Source: Bacteroidales bacterium
GTDB lineage: Bacteria > Bacteroidota > Bacteroidia > Bacteroidales > UBA3663
Direction of reading: 5' to 3'
DNA: 51,149 bases
NCBI GenBank assembly: GCA_004557315.1
Contig: SFEH01000002.1
Location: forward strand, 1-51,149
Shown: positions 1-8,611 of the stretch, piece after piece
Layout: every line of letters starts with the position of its first letter
How positions within the stretch are numbered: the first letter of the stretch is position 1
The notes under the pieces: generated by a model
Told to the model about the DNA's origin: nothing
The model's database searches: none
The model's input: the letters and a program-made list of their open reading frames with translations, nothing else
Made by a program: the position numbers and the translations under genes

Positions 1-1782
1 CTTGCAGGTTATGCAAATGATATCAAGGTCTTCATTCTTGAGGACAATTCCATAAAGGTTGTAGATAACGGACGTGGTATCCCGGTCGATATGCACTCAA
101 AAGAGCATCGTTCGGCTCTTGAGGTCGTAATGACAGTGCTGCATGCGGGCGGTAAGTTCGACAAGAACACCTATAAGGTCTCTGGTGGTCTTCATGGTGT
201 CGGTGTTTCCTGTGTCAATGCCCTTTCTGATTATCTCTGTGCAGAGATTCACCGTCAGGGTCATATCTACCGTCAGGAATATGCTTTTGGTAAGCCTACT
301 ACTCCTGTCGAGATCATTGGCGATGCAGAAGATACCGGTACTACAATCACATTCCACCCAGATGCTTCTATTTTTACCGAGACAGTGTATCAGTGGGATC
401 GCCTCGCTGAACGTCTTCGCGACCTCTCATATCTCAATGCAGGCATCCGCCTGTCCTTGACTGATCTTCGTCCAGAGGCTTCTGATGAAAATGGTCAGCC
501 TCGTCATCAGGAGTTCTTCAGTACACTTGGTCTGAAAGAGTTCGTTCAATGGATGGATGAGAGCCGCACTCCTCTTATTCCAGATATCATCCATCTCGTT
601 ACAGAGAGCGATGGCGTACCAGTGGAGGTGGCACTTACTTATAATACTGGTTATTCAGAGACAATACATACATTTGTCAATAACATCAACACTCACGAAG
701 GTGGTACGCACCTCGATGGCTTCCGTAGCGCACTCGGTGCAGCCTTGAAGGATTACGGCAATAGAGAGAAGATGTTTGAGAAGGCAAAGGTAGAAATCAA
801 GGCCGACGACTTCAAGGAAGGACTCACAGCCGTAGTATCGGTCAAGGTGGCTGAACCACAGTTCGAAGGTCAGACAAAGACCAAGCTTGGCAATATTGAG
901 GTGCGTCCTGCTGTCCAGAAAGCCGTGCGTTCAGCTATGGACAACTATCTTGAGGAGAACCCTTCACAGGCACATACCATCATCGATAAGGTAATTCTGG
1001 CTGCTCAGGCACGTGTTGCAGCCCGCAAGGCTCGTGAGAATGTCCAGAAGAACTCGAAGCTCACAGGCGGTGGCCTGCCTGGTAAGCTTGCCGATTGCTC
1101 AAGCAAGGTGCCTGAAGAATGTGAGATCTTCCTTGTCGAGGGAGATTCGGCAGGAGGTACTGCCAAGAGCGGACGCAACCGTTTCTATCAAGCTATTCTT
1201 CCTCTCCGTGGTAAGATTCTCAATGTCGAGAAGGTGCTTATCCACAAGATGCTCGATTCGGAAGAAATACAGAATATGTTCCGCGCTTTCCGTGTCAATC
1301 TCCGCGAGGACAAGACCCTCGACATCTCTAATCTGCGCTATCACAAGGTCATCATCATGACCGATGCCGACGTCGATGGTGCTCACATCGCGACATTGAT
1401 TCTCACTCTGTTCTTCCGCTATATGCGTCCACTCATCGAAGGAGGCTATGTCTATATCGCAATGGCACCTCTCTATAAGTGCTCAAAGGGCAAGAATGAG
1501 GAATATTGCTGGACTGATGCCGAGCGCGACAAGTTCATCCAGACTTATGGCAACGGACAGGAGAGTCAGGTCAAGGTTCAGCGATACAAAGGTCTTGGTG
1601 AGATGAATGCCGAGCAGTTGTGGGATACGACTATGTGCCCAGACAACCGACGCCTTAAGCAGGTAAGCATTGAAGATGCTATCAGTGCCGACCAGACATT
1701 CTCTCTCCTGATGGGTGAAGACGTTGCTCCTCGTCGCGAGTTCATCGAGACAAATGCCACATACGCAAATATAGATGCTTAA
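1..1782 (+). CDS. gyrB: DNA gyrase subunit B (5' end missing)
   Basis: ATPase subunit of the type II topoisomerase that introduces negative supercoils. The frame is open to the first base of the window, so the N-terminus (roughly 50-60 residues by comparison with family length) lies outside; 593 residues are present. The ATP-site motif DNGRGIPVDMH is at residues 22-32, with GGLHGVGVSCVNALS further on (GHKL fold). The TOPRIM part follows with EGDSAGG, PLRGKILNVE and DADVDGAHI, and the C-terminus carries QRYKGLGEMN. PLRGKILNVE and the QRYKGLGEMNAEQLW stretch favour GyrB over ParE. The gene ends in TAA and is followed by a good intrinsic terminator. Identity is seen directly from motifs. Confidence 0.96.
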   Translation, partial: LAGYANDIKVFILEDNSIKVVDNGRGIPVDMHSKEHRSALEVVMTVLHAGGKFDKNTYKVSGGLHGVGVSCVNALSDYLCAEIHRQGHIYRQEYAFGKPTTPVEIIGDAEDTGTTITFHPDASIFTETVYQWDRLAERLRDLSYLNAGIRLSLTDLRPEASDENGQPRHQEFFSTLGLKEFVQWMDESRTPLIPDIIHLVTESDGVPVEVALTYNTGYSETIHTFVNNINTHEGGTHLDGFRSALGAALKDYGNREKMFEKAKVEIKADDFKEGLTAVVSVKVAEPQFEGQTKTKLGNIEVRPAVQKAVRSAMDNYLEENPSQAHTIIDKVILAAQARVAARKARENVQKNSKLTGGGLPGKLADCSSKVPEECEIFLVEGDSAGGTAKSGRNRFYQAILPLRGKILNVEKVLIHKMLDSEEIQNMFRAFRVNLREDKTLDISNLRYHKVIIMTDADVDGAHIATLILTLFFRYMRPLIEGGYVYIAMAPLYKCSKGKNEEYCWTDAERDKFIQTYGNGQESQVKVQRYKGLGEMNAEQLWDTTMCPDNRRLKQVSIEDAISADQTFSLLMGEDVAPRREFIETNATYANIDA

Positions 1783-1811
1783 TCAAAGCTGATTTTTTTA
1801 ATAGAATGAAG

Positions 1812-1845
1812 AATGCACGCTTTCGGGCGTGCATTTGTTGTTTTG
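1812..1845 (+). terminator. Intrinsic terminator of gyrB
   Basis: Perfect 9-bp stem AATGCACGC / GCGTGCATT around a 6-nt loop, followed by a T-rich tract (TTGTTGTTTT). It lies 30 nt after the gyrB stop codon. Confidence 0.85.
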
Positions 1846-1876
1846 TACTATTATAATATAGGATATTCAAAAGAAC

Positions 1877-2265
1877 AGTAGGCCTATGAGCCGGGTTCTG
1901 TGCTTATGCAAGATAAGTGTCTGCCATTAATCTCGATCTGCTGTTACCAACAGACTCCAGCAATCTACCCCCTGGCTAAAGCAGGCTACCCTTCATGATG
2001 GAGTATCCTGAGACACCCACCAATCGCCAGTATACATGATCTTACAGCTCATGGGACGTACAGCCACTCCATGTTACCATGTGTGCGGTGAGCTCTTACC
2101 TCGCCTTTTCACCCTTACTCCACACAGAGTTGCCTCTGCGCGGAGCGGTTATTTTCTGTTACGTTGTCCTAAACGTCGCCGCCTACCGGCCGTTAACCGG
2201 CATGATGCCTTGTGCTGCCCGGACTTTCCTCCCACTGATTTATGTGAGCGACAGACCGGCCTACT
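1877..2265 (-). ncRNA. rnpB: RNase P RNA, class A
   Basis: Catalytic RNA that matures tRNA 5' ends. On the minus strand the universally conserved 5' segment GAGGAAAGTCCGGGC is read at about 2217-2231, and the conserved 3' segment ACAGAACCCGGCTCAT at about 1886-1901. The ends pair as helix P1: AGTAGGCC at 2258-2265 with GGCCTACT at 1877-1884, which sets the boundaries at about 389 nt. A TAACTTTG promoter element ends 8 nt upstream of the 5' end. Small reading frames in this stretch are not genes. Confidence 0.95.
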
Positions 2266-2272
2266 GTGAGTG

Positions 2273-2280
2273 CAAAGTTA
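2273..2280 (-). promoter_or_regulatory. Promoter -7 element of rnpB
   Basis: On the minus strand TAACTTTG matches the Bacteroidota -7 consensus TAnnTTTG and ends 8 nt before the P1 helix of RNase P RNA, the expected distance to a transcription start. No good TTTG -33 box is visible at the usual spacing. Confidence 0.7.
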
Positions 2281-2397
2281 CTCATAATTTGGCTTTTTTG
2301 GCGCGAAATCATAGTTAATTGCTATTAATTCCGTTAATTTTTTGCATAATAATGTTAAATTAACAATTAAAATTAACACAATTAATAAATAATCATC

Positions 2398-2405
2398 TAT
2401 CTTTG
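2398..2405 (+). promoter_or_regulatory. Promoter -7 element of the degP-like gene
   Basis: TATCTTTG fits TAnnTTTG and lies 29 nt upstream of the ATG at 2435. The upstream region is very AT-rich and has no clear TTTG -33 box. Confidence 0.6.
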
Positions 2406-2434
2406 CATCAACAAAAATGATTTACTAAACAAAA

Positions 2435-3940
2435 ATGAATATGAAAACTAAACAGGCTTTGATGCTCTTCGGAGCAATGGTAGTAGTGAGTGGTCTCACT
2501 GCATTCGGAACCGTAAAGTACATGTCTGAAAAAGCGATGAATGAAACGGAAGGAGTGTTCACCGACCCTAATGTACACAATGTTGGATTCATGCATGCAG
2601 TTTCAACTGCATCGGTAACAGATAATGACTTTACCCGTGCAGCCGAGATGACTGTCAATGCTGTGGTGGGTATTCATAATACACAACAGGTTCAGCAGAT
2701 GCAGTCATTTGGCACAGGTGATCCTTTCTTCGATTTCTTCTTTGGAAACCGTGGCAACCAGCAGCGTCAGCCAAAGGCTCGTGAAGGCTATGGATCGGGT
2801 GTCATCATTTCAAGCGATGGTTATATCGTGACCAACAATCATGTGATTGACAATGCAGATGAGCTGAAGGTCACACTCAACGACGGACGTGAGTTTATTG
2901 CCAATCTGATCGGAACGGATCCTTCGACCGACATTGCACTGATCAAGGTCGATGCAAAAGACCTGCCTACTATTGCTTTTGGCCGAAGCGATGACCTGAA
3001 GATTGGTGAGTGGGTGCTTGCAGTGGGCAATCCATTCATGCTCAATTCGACTGTTACTGCAGGTATCGTAAGTGCAAAGGCTCGTTCGCTCAACATGGGT
3101 GGCAGTCAGCTTGGCATCGAGTCGTTTATCCAGACTGATGCTGCTGTCAACCCAGGCAACTCTGGAGGGGCTCTCGTCAATACAGCAGGTGAACTTGTAG
3201 GTATCAATACAGCTATTTATTCAGAGACTGGCAACTATGCAGGCTACAGCTTTGCCGTTCCAAGCAGCATTGTCAGCAAGGTTGTGACCGACCTGAAGCA
3301 ATATGGTACGGTGCAGCGCGCTCTTCTCGGCATAATGGGAGGCAATGTCAGTGCTCAACTTGTAGAAAAAGAGGGTCTCAAGGTCAACGATGGCGTATAT
3401 GTCAGTGAGGTGACTAAAGATGGAGCAGCAGAAGTGGCTGGCATTAAGTCTAAGGATGTCATCACTGCTATCAACAAGGTCAACGTTAAGACTATGGCTC
3501 AACTGCAGGAACAGATCGCGCGATTCCGTCCAGGCGATAAGATTCAGGTTACTGTCAACCGTGACGGCAAGGTGCAGAACTTCACCGCTATGCTCAAGAA
3601 CACCCAGGGCAATACAGATGTCATCCAGAAGAAGGGTATCGACATGCTTGGAGCAACATTCCAGAACCTCACACAGCAGGAACTCATGAAATATGGCGTG
3701 CGTCGTGGTGTCATGGTCAAGAGCCTCGAATCAAATGGTGCCTTTGCCAAGAGCGGCATGAAGGAGAAGTTTGTCATTGTCAAGATCAACGATGCTGTGG
3801 TGAGCAGCGAGAAGGAGATTGAAGCAGCATACAACGCTCTCACAAGCAATCGTGGCGCTGATCAGGAACCAGTGATGTTCATCGTTGGCGTATATCCTAA
3901 TGGCAAGACCGCTTACTATGCAGTTGATTTGAGTAAGTAA
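2435..3940 (+). CDS. degP: DegP/HtrA-family periplasmic serine protease
   Basis: Periplasmic quality-control protease/chaperone, 501 residues, usual length for the Bacteroidota family. Residues about 8-27 form an N-terminal hydrophobic segment (signal peptide or anchor). The trypsin-like domain shows the catalytic triad H136 (TNNHVID), D166 (PSTDIALIK) and S243 (NPGNSGGAL). Two PDZ domains follow, about residues 285-385 and 400-495, as in DegP/DegQ rather than single-PDZ DegS. Residues about 82-115 carry a Gln/Asn/Phe-rich loop before the protease core. The gene is monocistronic between rnpB and convergent purA. Family is certain; DegP versus DegQ naming is not decided by sequence. Confidence 0.93.
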   Translation: MNMKTKQALMLFGAMVVVSGLTAFGTVKYMSEKAMNETEGVFTDPNVHNVGFMHAVSTASVTDNDFTRAAEMTVNAVVGIHNTQQVQQMQSFGTGDPFFDFFFGNRGNQQRQPKAREGYGSGVIISSDGYIVTNNHVIDNADELKVTLNDGREFIANLIGTDPSTDIALIKVDAKDLPTIAFGRSDDLKIGEWVLAVGNPFMLNSTVTAGIVSAKARSLNMGGSQLGIESFIQTDAAVNPGNSGGALVNTAGELVGINTAIYSETGNYAGYSFAVPSSIVSKVVTDLKQYGTVQRALLGIMGGNVSAQLVEKEGLKVNDGVYVSEVTKDGAAEVAGIKSKDVITAINKVNVKTMAQLQEQIARFRPGDKIQVTVNRDGKVQNFTAMLKNTQGNTDVIQKKGIDMLGATFQNLTQQELMKYGVRRGVMVKSLESNGAFAKSGMKEKFVIVKINDAVVSSEKEIEAAYNALTSNRGADQEPVMFIVGVYPNGKTAYYAVDLSK

Positions 3941-3969
3941 GAATTGGGTTAGTAATAATATATATACAA

Positions 3970-4012
3970 AAAGAAAGACTTGAGGATTTATTCTCAAGTC
4001 TTTCTTTTTTTG
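3970..4012. terminator. Bidirectional terminator between degP and purA
   Basis: Perfect 15-bp stem AAAGAAAGACTTGAG / CTCAAGTCTTTCTTT with an 8-nt loop. A T-run flanks it on the plus side and an A-run on the other, so it can end both the degP transcript and the converging purA transcript. Confidence 0.88.
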
Positions 4013-4027
4013 TAGTAATAGATAAAT

Positions 4028-5317
4028 TTATCTTTCGATGGTCTGTTCGCGGTCTGGACCTACGCTGACAATCTTGATAGGAGTCTCAAGCTCCTTCTCA
4101 AGGAATGCGATATAGTCCTTGAATGCTTGTGGAAAGTCCGCCTCGCTCTTGCACTTTGTGAGGTCGGTATTCCAGCCTGGAAGCTCAACATAGACAGGTT
4201 CTACGCCCTCGTCGATGCTGAATGGGAACTCTGTTGTCTCGACACCATTAACCTTGTAAGCTGTGCAAGCCTTGATTGTAGCGAAAGAGTCGAGCACGTC
4301 GCTCTTCATCATGATGAGTTGGGTGACGCCATTGAGCATGATGGTGTAACGGAGGGCAACGAGGTCGATCCAGCCACAGCGACGTTCACGTCCAGTCACT
4401 GCACCATATTCATGACCGATGTCACGAATCTTCTTGCCAGTCTCATCGAAGAGCTCTGTTGGGAATGGTCCTGAACCTACACGTGTGCAATATGCCTTGA
4501 AGATACCGAAGACATCGCCAATCTTGTTAGGAGCAATGCCGAGACCTGTGCATGCACCTGCGCAGATAGTGTTGCTTGATGTCACGAATGGGTAAGAGCC
4601 GAAGTCAACATCGAGCAATGTACCCTGTGCACCCTCGCAGAGGACGCTCTTTCCGCTCTTGATATAGTTGTTGATAACGTGCTCGCTATCGATAAACTTA
4701 AACTTCTTAAGGTATTCAACACCCTCGAGCCACTGCTTCTCAAGTTCAGTAATATCTGTGCTTACAGGCTCACTGCCTTTGGCAACTGCAATAGCATTGA
4801 GCGATTCGATCATCTCGAGATGACGAGCCTTGGCAGCAGCATATTTTGCTTCGAAGTTATCGAGTATATCGCCAACGCGTAAGCCGTTGCGGCTCACCTT
4901 GTCGGTATATGTAGGGCCAATGCCCTTGCCGGTTGTGCCAATTTTTGCAGCACCCTTCACTGCCTCGTTGGCAGCATCGAGTACACGGTGAGTTGGGAGG
5001 ATCAGATGCGCCTTCTTGCTGATGAAGAGACGCTCAGTCAGATCATGACCACTCTGTGCCAGTTCAACAGCTTCCTTCATGAAGAGGAGAGGATCGAGCA
5101 CTACGCCATTGCCGATAATGTTTACCTTGCCTCCCTGGAAAATTCCAGAAGGAATAGAGCGGAGCACATACTTCTCGCCATTGAATTCCAATGTGTGACC
5201 AGCGTTAGGACCACCCTGGAATCTTGTTACGATGTCATAACGTGGAGTCAATACATCGACTACCTTACCTTTACCCTCGTCTCCCCACTGGAGGCCGAGC
5301 AAAACATCTACTTTCAT
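4028..5317 (-). CDS. purA: Adenylosuccinate synthetase
   Basis: Makes adenylosuccinate from IMP, aspartate and GTP, the first step from IMP to AMP; cytoplasmic. At 429 residues it has normal family length. The N-terminal GTP-binding signature WGDEGKGK is at residues 11-18 with the catalytic Asp (D13), and GPNAGHT with the catalytic His lies near residue 40. Later family blocks GTTGKGIGPTYTDK and the IMP-loop region TGRERRCGWIDL are present. It starts 15 nt after the Fur-like gene on the same strand and is probably the last cistron of the 8494-4028 unit. Confidence 0.96.
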   Translation of the reverse strand: MKVDVLLGLQWGDEGKGKVVDVLTPRYDIVTRFQGGPNAGHTLEFNGEKYVLRSIPSGIFQGGKVNIIGNGVVLDPLLFMKEAVELAQSGHDLTERLFISKKAHLILPTHRVLDAANEAVKGAAKIGTTGKGIGPTYTDKVSRNGLRVGDILDNFEAKYAAAKARHLEMIESLNAIAVAKGSEPVSTDITELEKQWLEGVEYLKKFKFIDSEHVINNYIKSGKSVLCEGAQGTLLDVDFGSYPFVTSSNTICAGACTGLGIAPNKIGDVFGIFKAYCTRVGSGPFPTELFDETGKKIRDIGHEYGAVTGRERRCGWIDLVALRYTIMLNGVTQLIMMKSDVLDSFATIKACTAYKVNGVETTEFPFSIDEGVEPVYVELPGWNTDLTKCKSEADFPQAFKDYIAFLEKELETPIKIVSVGPDREQTIER

Positions 5318-5332
5318 GTATCTTTATATGTT

Positions 5333-5917
5333 TTAGTTAGTTTTTGTTTGCTTCTTTGTCGTTTTTGCCGTATTTGTCTTTTTTAAAGAGCTCTTTTCTT
5401 TTGCCATTTTCCTTGCACAAGACCTGCATGAACCTCTGATGATCAGTGAGACATCGTCGATGTGGAATCCCGATGCGGCGTGCATGCTCGCATCTTTCCT
5501 GATATTCTCAAGAGGAAACAGCTTTATTGTTCCGCAATGACGGCACACCGTATATCCGTGAGGAATGGTGTCGAGCGTCTTCTCGAAAAAAGCAGGTCCG
5601 TTTTCTATCAGCTCTATGCGTCTTACAAGCTTTGCTTCTGTAAGCAACTGCAGGGTATAATAGACAGTAGTTGGACTGACATGGCCATACTGTTCCTCAA
5701 CCAGCCTGTGTATTGTCTCGATGTCGGCAGGAATGTTGAGCTTGTAGATTAGCGAGAGTATGAACGCGCGTTCAGGAGTCTTGTTCTTGTGTTTTTCCAC
5801 AAGAAACCTGTCGAGGATAGCACAAGCTTTAGCTTCTGTTTCCTCGTTGTTGACAAGACAGATCTTCTTGACGATCAGATCTCGCTTCTTTACAATTTCT
5901 TCATTTTTCTTGTTCAT
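5333..5917 (-). CDS. Fur-family transcriptional regulator, divergent metal site
   Basis: Winged-helix metalloregulator, 194 residues. The DNA-binding part is at about residues 50-105 (SPTTVYYTLQLL recognition helix). Structural zinc pairs are visible as C125-x2-C128 and C164-x2-C167. The usual HHxH metal-sensing block just before the first Cys pair is largely lost: the sequence reads PHGYTVC, keeping only one His. There is an N-terminal extension of about 25 residues and a Lys/Thr-rich C-terminal tail. The start overlaps the stop of the upstream AlkD-like gene by 17 nt, and purA follows 15 nt later, so the genes are co-transcribed. The regulon and inducer cannot be inferred. Confidence 0.85.
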   Translation of the reverse strand: MNKKNEEIVKKRDLIVKKICLVNNEETEAKACAILDRFLVEKHKNKTPERAFILSLIYKLNIPADIETIHRLVEEQYGHVSPTTVYYTLQLLTEAKLVRRIELIENGPAFFEKTLDTIPHGYTVCRHCGTIKLFPLENIRKDASMHAASGFHIDDVSLIIRGSCRSCARKMAKEKSSLKKTNTAKTTKKQTKTN

Positions 5918-6446
5918 ACATCTGTTTATACCATAAAGCTGCAGTCTTGAGGTAGAGTGGCGCTTCCGAATTGATCAATGATTCAGTCACAGCCAAACAG
6001 CGGTCAGAAAGCCACTCGATGCGCGTGGCAATCTTCAGCGCCGTGTATGTCTTGATTGGATCTGTGCAGAAATCGGCATTGAGCAAATCATCGGCCAGCT
6101 GCTGTGCAAATGGCAGTTTCGCCAGCATGTTCATGCATATCTGGTCGGCAAGCTCTGTGTACTTGATCTCTACAATCCATCCGAGAGCCTTCTCTTCTGT
6201 CATCTCGCTGATAGGGTAGAGCCTTGTCGCAAGCATTTTCGACTCTCTGACCTCTTCGTTCCACAAGGCATCCGCCAATTCGGCCGATGGTGCAAACTCT
6301 TGAGCTATTTCACGCAGTCGGTAGCTTTCCAAGCCCCAGGCAAGCCGGTAGGTAATGCCTTGGGCAGCAAGGTTGTCAACAACTTCGCCGTTCCTCAACT
6401 GCCTGAATCGGGCATGTATTGCCGAAATAACCAATTTGTCAACCAT
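5901..6446 (-). CDS. Alpha-helical protein, possibly AlkD-like (DNA alkylation repair fold)
   Basis: Protein of 181 residues, almost entirely helical, with no signal peptide or membrane segment. The pattern of paired helices rich in Leu/Ala, with blocks such as ARFRQLRNGE, SKMLATRLYP and KIATRIEWLSDR, resembles the HEAT-like repeats of AlkD-type DNA glycosylases. This is a weak family-level resemblance, not a motif match, and the length is shorter than typical AlkD. It lies 23 nt after the DPP III-like gene and overlaps the Fur-like gene by 17 nt, so it is embedded in a four-gene unit with them and purA. A simple conserved hypothetical protein is the alternative. Confidence 0.6.
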   Translation of the reverse strand: MVDKLVISAIHARFRQLRNGEVVDNLAAQGITYRLAWGLESYRLREIAQEFAPSAELADALWNEEVRESKMLATRLYPISEMTEEKALGWIVEIKYTELADQICMNMLAKLPFAQQLADDLLNADFCTDPIKTYTALKIATRIEWLSDRCLAVTESLINSEAPLYLKTAALWYKQMYEQEK

Positions 6447-6469
6447 AGGTTTTCTCTACAAAACTGTCT

Positions 6470-8494
6470 TTATTTGTTGGCAGAATAATCTTGTGAATAA
6501 CGGAGCATCTGGTCAACATATCCTTCGCCATAGATGACTTTGACATCGGTAATCTCGCCATTAGCATCGGTTACAGTCTCGTATCGTGGATTAACGAATC
6601 CCTTGTATGGAGCCAGATTTAGAGTCTCGTAGCGCTTGAGCACTTCCGCATGGAGTTCTGGATCGACTTTCACACCATATTTTTCAACAAGCTGGCGTCC
6701 TGCCTCATAGTCACCTTCTGACTTGATGCGCTGGAGTTCGCCAAGCAATTCTCCAAAATAAGTGCGAAGCTTCTCATAGTCGCTGACCTTTACTGCAAAC
6801 TTGCCGTCTTTCTTTTCAATCGACAGGGCAGGTTCGCAGTTGTTAGCCTTGGCATCGGCAGCAGCTCGATCGAGAGTCCAGTATGCTATAAGAGCACGGT
6901 TGCGCATGTGTGCCTCTTCGATATTTTCGCCAGGGACAATACGCACGAGCTGTGTCATCAAGCCGTTCATCATCTGCTGGTAATAGCCAGCCTTATAAGC
7001 ATCAGCAGTAGGCATGACACCAAGTTCGACGAGTTTTGGATCTGCCATATAGTAAAGGGCGAAGATGTCAGCACGAGCCTCTTCAAGTGTAGAGCCGTAT
7101 GCCTTGAGGGCATCAGGATCGACACCTGGGAGCAGCTGTCCGCTACCATGTCCAAGACACTCATGAAGGTCGGTGTGAACATTGTCAACATAGTGCGCAT
7201 ATTTCTTGGCGTGCTTGATTTCAGCTTCGCTCCACATGAATTCCTCGTTGAAGCCATTGCCCGATGCAGCAGCAGAATATGCAGCCGTGATGTTGTCGAT
7301 CGAAACAGACTTTGAGCCATGCTGTGCACGTATCCAGTTAGAGTTAGGAAGGTTGATGCCTATAGGTGTAGCAGGATAGCTGTCACCTGCAAGGATGCCT
7401 ACGGTAATCACCTTGGCTGTTACGCCCTTGACTTCTGCCTTGCGGAAACGAGGATCGACAGGAGAATGATCTTCAAACCACTGTGCATTCTCTGATATAA
7501 CCTCGGTACGTGCTGTATTGGCAGAGTCCTTGAAGTTGACAAGTCCCTCCCAAGAGCCTCTGAGTCCGAGTGGGTCGTTGTAACTCTCGATAAAGCCATT
7601 GACGAAATCGACTTTTGAATCGAGATCCTTAACCCAAAGGATTGAATAGTCATCGAAATCCTTGAGGTCTCCGCTCTTGTAGTAATCTACGAGTTTCTCA
7701 ATTACAGCTTTCTGCTGGTCGTTTTCAGCCACAGTTGCTGCTTTTTCAAGCCAATATACGATATGAGAGATGGTCTCGCCATACATGCCATCCACTTTCC
7801 AGGTCTTCTCAACGAGTTTGCCGTTTTCCTTCACGAGCTTTGAGTTGAGACCGAACATCACTGGTGTGGCATCCTTTGGATCCTTCATCTTTGCATAGAA
7901 GTCCTCGACTTCCTTCTGTGTCACTCCTTCGTAGAAGTTGTTGGCACTGGTGGCGATGACATCTGCACCATCGGCCTGGTTCACCTTGATTGACATGAAC
8001 TGTGGGTCGAAGATTGCACGAAGCAATTCGCTGTCAGCATCGAGGCAAGCACAGTCGTTGCCAGCAGCCTTGGCCTGCTCTACAAACCAGGTTTTAGAGA
8101 ATTGAGGAGCGAACTTGGCATTGCTGTAGTGATGATGGATGCCATTGGCAAACCAGATCTGCTTCATGTATTGTTCGAAGGCCTTCCATTCAGCATCTTC
8201 CTTGTTGCCCTTGTAGTTAGTATATATGTTCTCGCAGATAGTACGAATCTGAAGGTTGTATTTACAGTTCTGGTCCCAAAGAATGTCGCGACCCCAGAGA
8301 GCAGCCTCCGAGAGGTAATAAACGAGTTTTTTCTGTTGGAGTGACAGTGATTCGAAGCATGGAACCTCGTATCGGAGCACTTCGATGTCAGCGAATCTAT
8401 CCATGCTCCAAGGAGCAACTGAAGTTTCTTCCTTTGGAGCGTTGCATGCGCTCGCAAGCATAGCGGTCATAGCCATAATTGTCAATTTCTTCAT
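6470..8494 (-). CDS. Dipeptidyl peptidase III-like metallopeptidase (M49)
   Basis: Zinc exopeptidase that removes dipeptides from peptide N-termini, 674 residues. The hexapeptide zinc motif HECLGH is at residues 444-449 and the second motif EEARAD at 471-476 supplies the third ligand (E472); both are diagnostic of M49. I start at the ATG at 8494 rather than a longer in-frame start at 8560, because it gives MKKLTIMAMTAMLASAC, a lipoprotein-like signal with C17 as the acylated residue. The enzyme is therefore probably anchored in the periplasm or outer membrane, unlike cytoplasmic eukaryotic DPP III. It is the first gene of the unit with the AlkD-like, Fur-like and purA genes. A CGAATATA site (minus TATATTCG) at 8517-8524 may be its promoter. 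Confidence 0.92.
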   Translation of the reverse strand: MKKLTIMAMTAMLASACNAPKEETSVAPWSMDRFADIEVLRYEVPCFESLSLQQKKLVYYLSEAALWGRDILWDQNCKYNLQIRTICENIYTNYKGNKEDAEWKAFEQYMKQIWFANGIHHHYSNAKFAPQFSKTWFVEQAKAAGNDCACLDADSELLRAIFDPQFMSIKVNQADGADVIATSANNFYEGVTQKEVEDFYAKMKDPKDATPVMFGLNSKLVKENGKLVEKTWKVDGMYGETISHIVYWLEKAATVAENDQQKAVIEKLVDYYKSGDLKDFDDYSILWVKDLDSKVDFVNGFIESYNDPLGLRGSWEGLVNFKDSANTARTEVISENAQWFEDHSPVDPRFRKAEVKGVTAKVITVGILAGDSYPATPIGINLPNSNWIRAQHGSKSVSIDNITAAYSAAASGNGFNEEFMWSEAEIKHAKKYAHYVDNVHTDLHECLGHGSGQLLPGVDPDALKAYGSTLEEARADIFALYYMADPKLVELGVMPTADAYKAGYYQQMMNGLMTQLVRIVPGENIEEAHMRNRALIAYWTLDRAAADAKANNCEPALSIEKKDGKFAVKVSDYEKLRTYFGELLGELQRIKSEGDYEAGRQLVEKYGVKVDPELHAEVLKRYETLNLAPYKGFVNPRYETVTDANGEITDVKVIYGEGYVDQMLRYSQDYSANK

Positions 8495-8611
8495 GCTGTT
8501 TGTTGTTTTGTCGATGCGAATATAATAAATTCTAACAAGAAAAAGGTCAGTTGATGGCAAAAATCCTTTATTTACTATGTAAATATCATCATTTATGCCT
8601 GTTTGACTTAA

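Noticed and set aside
2036..2318. Two small plus-strand reading frames
   Set aside because: They lie within the RNase P RNA gene, which reads on the minus strand.
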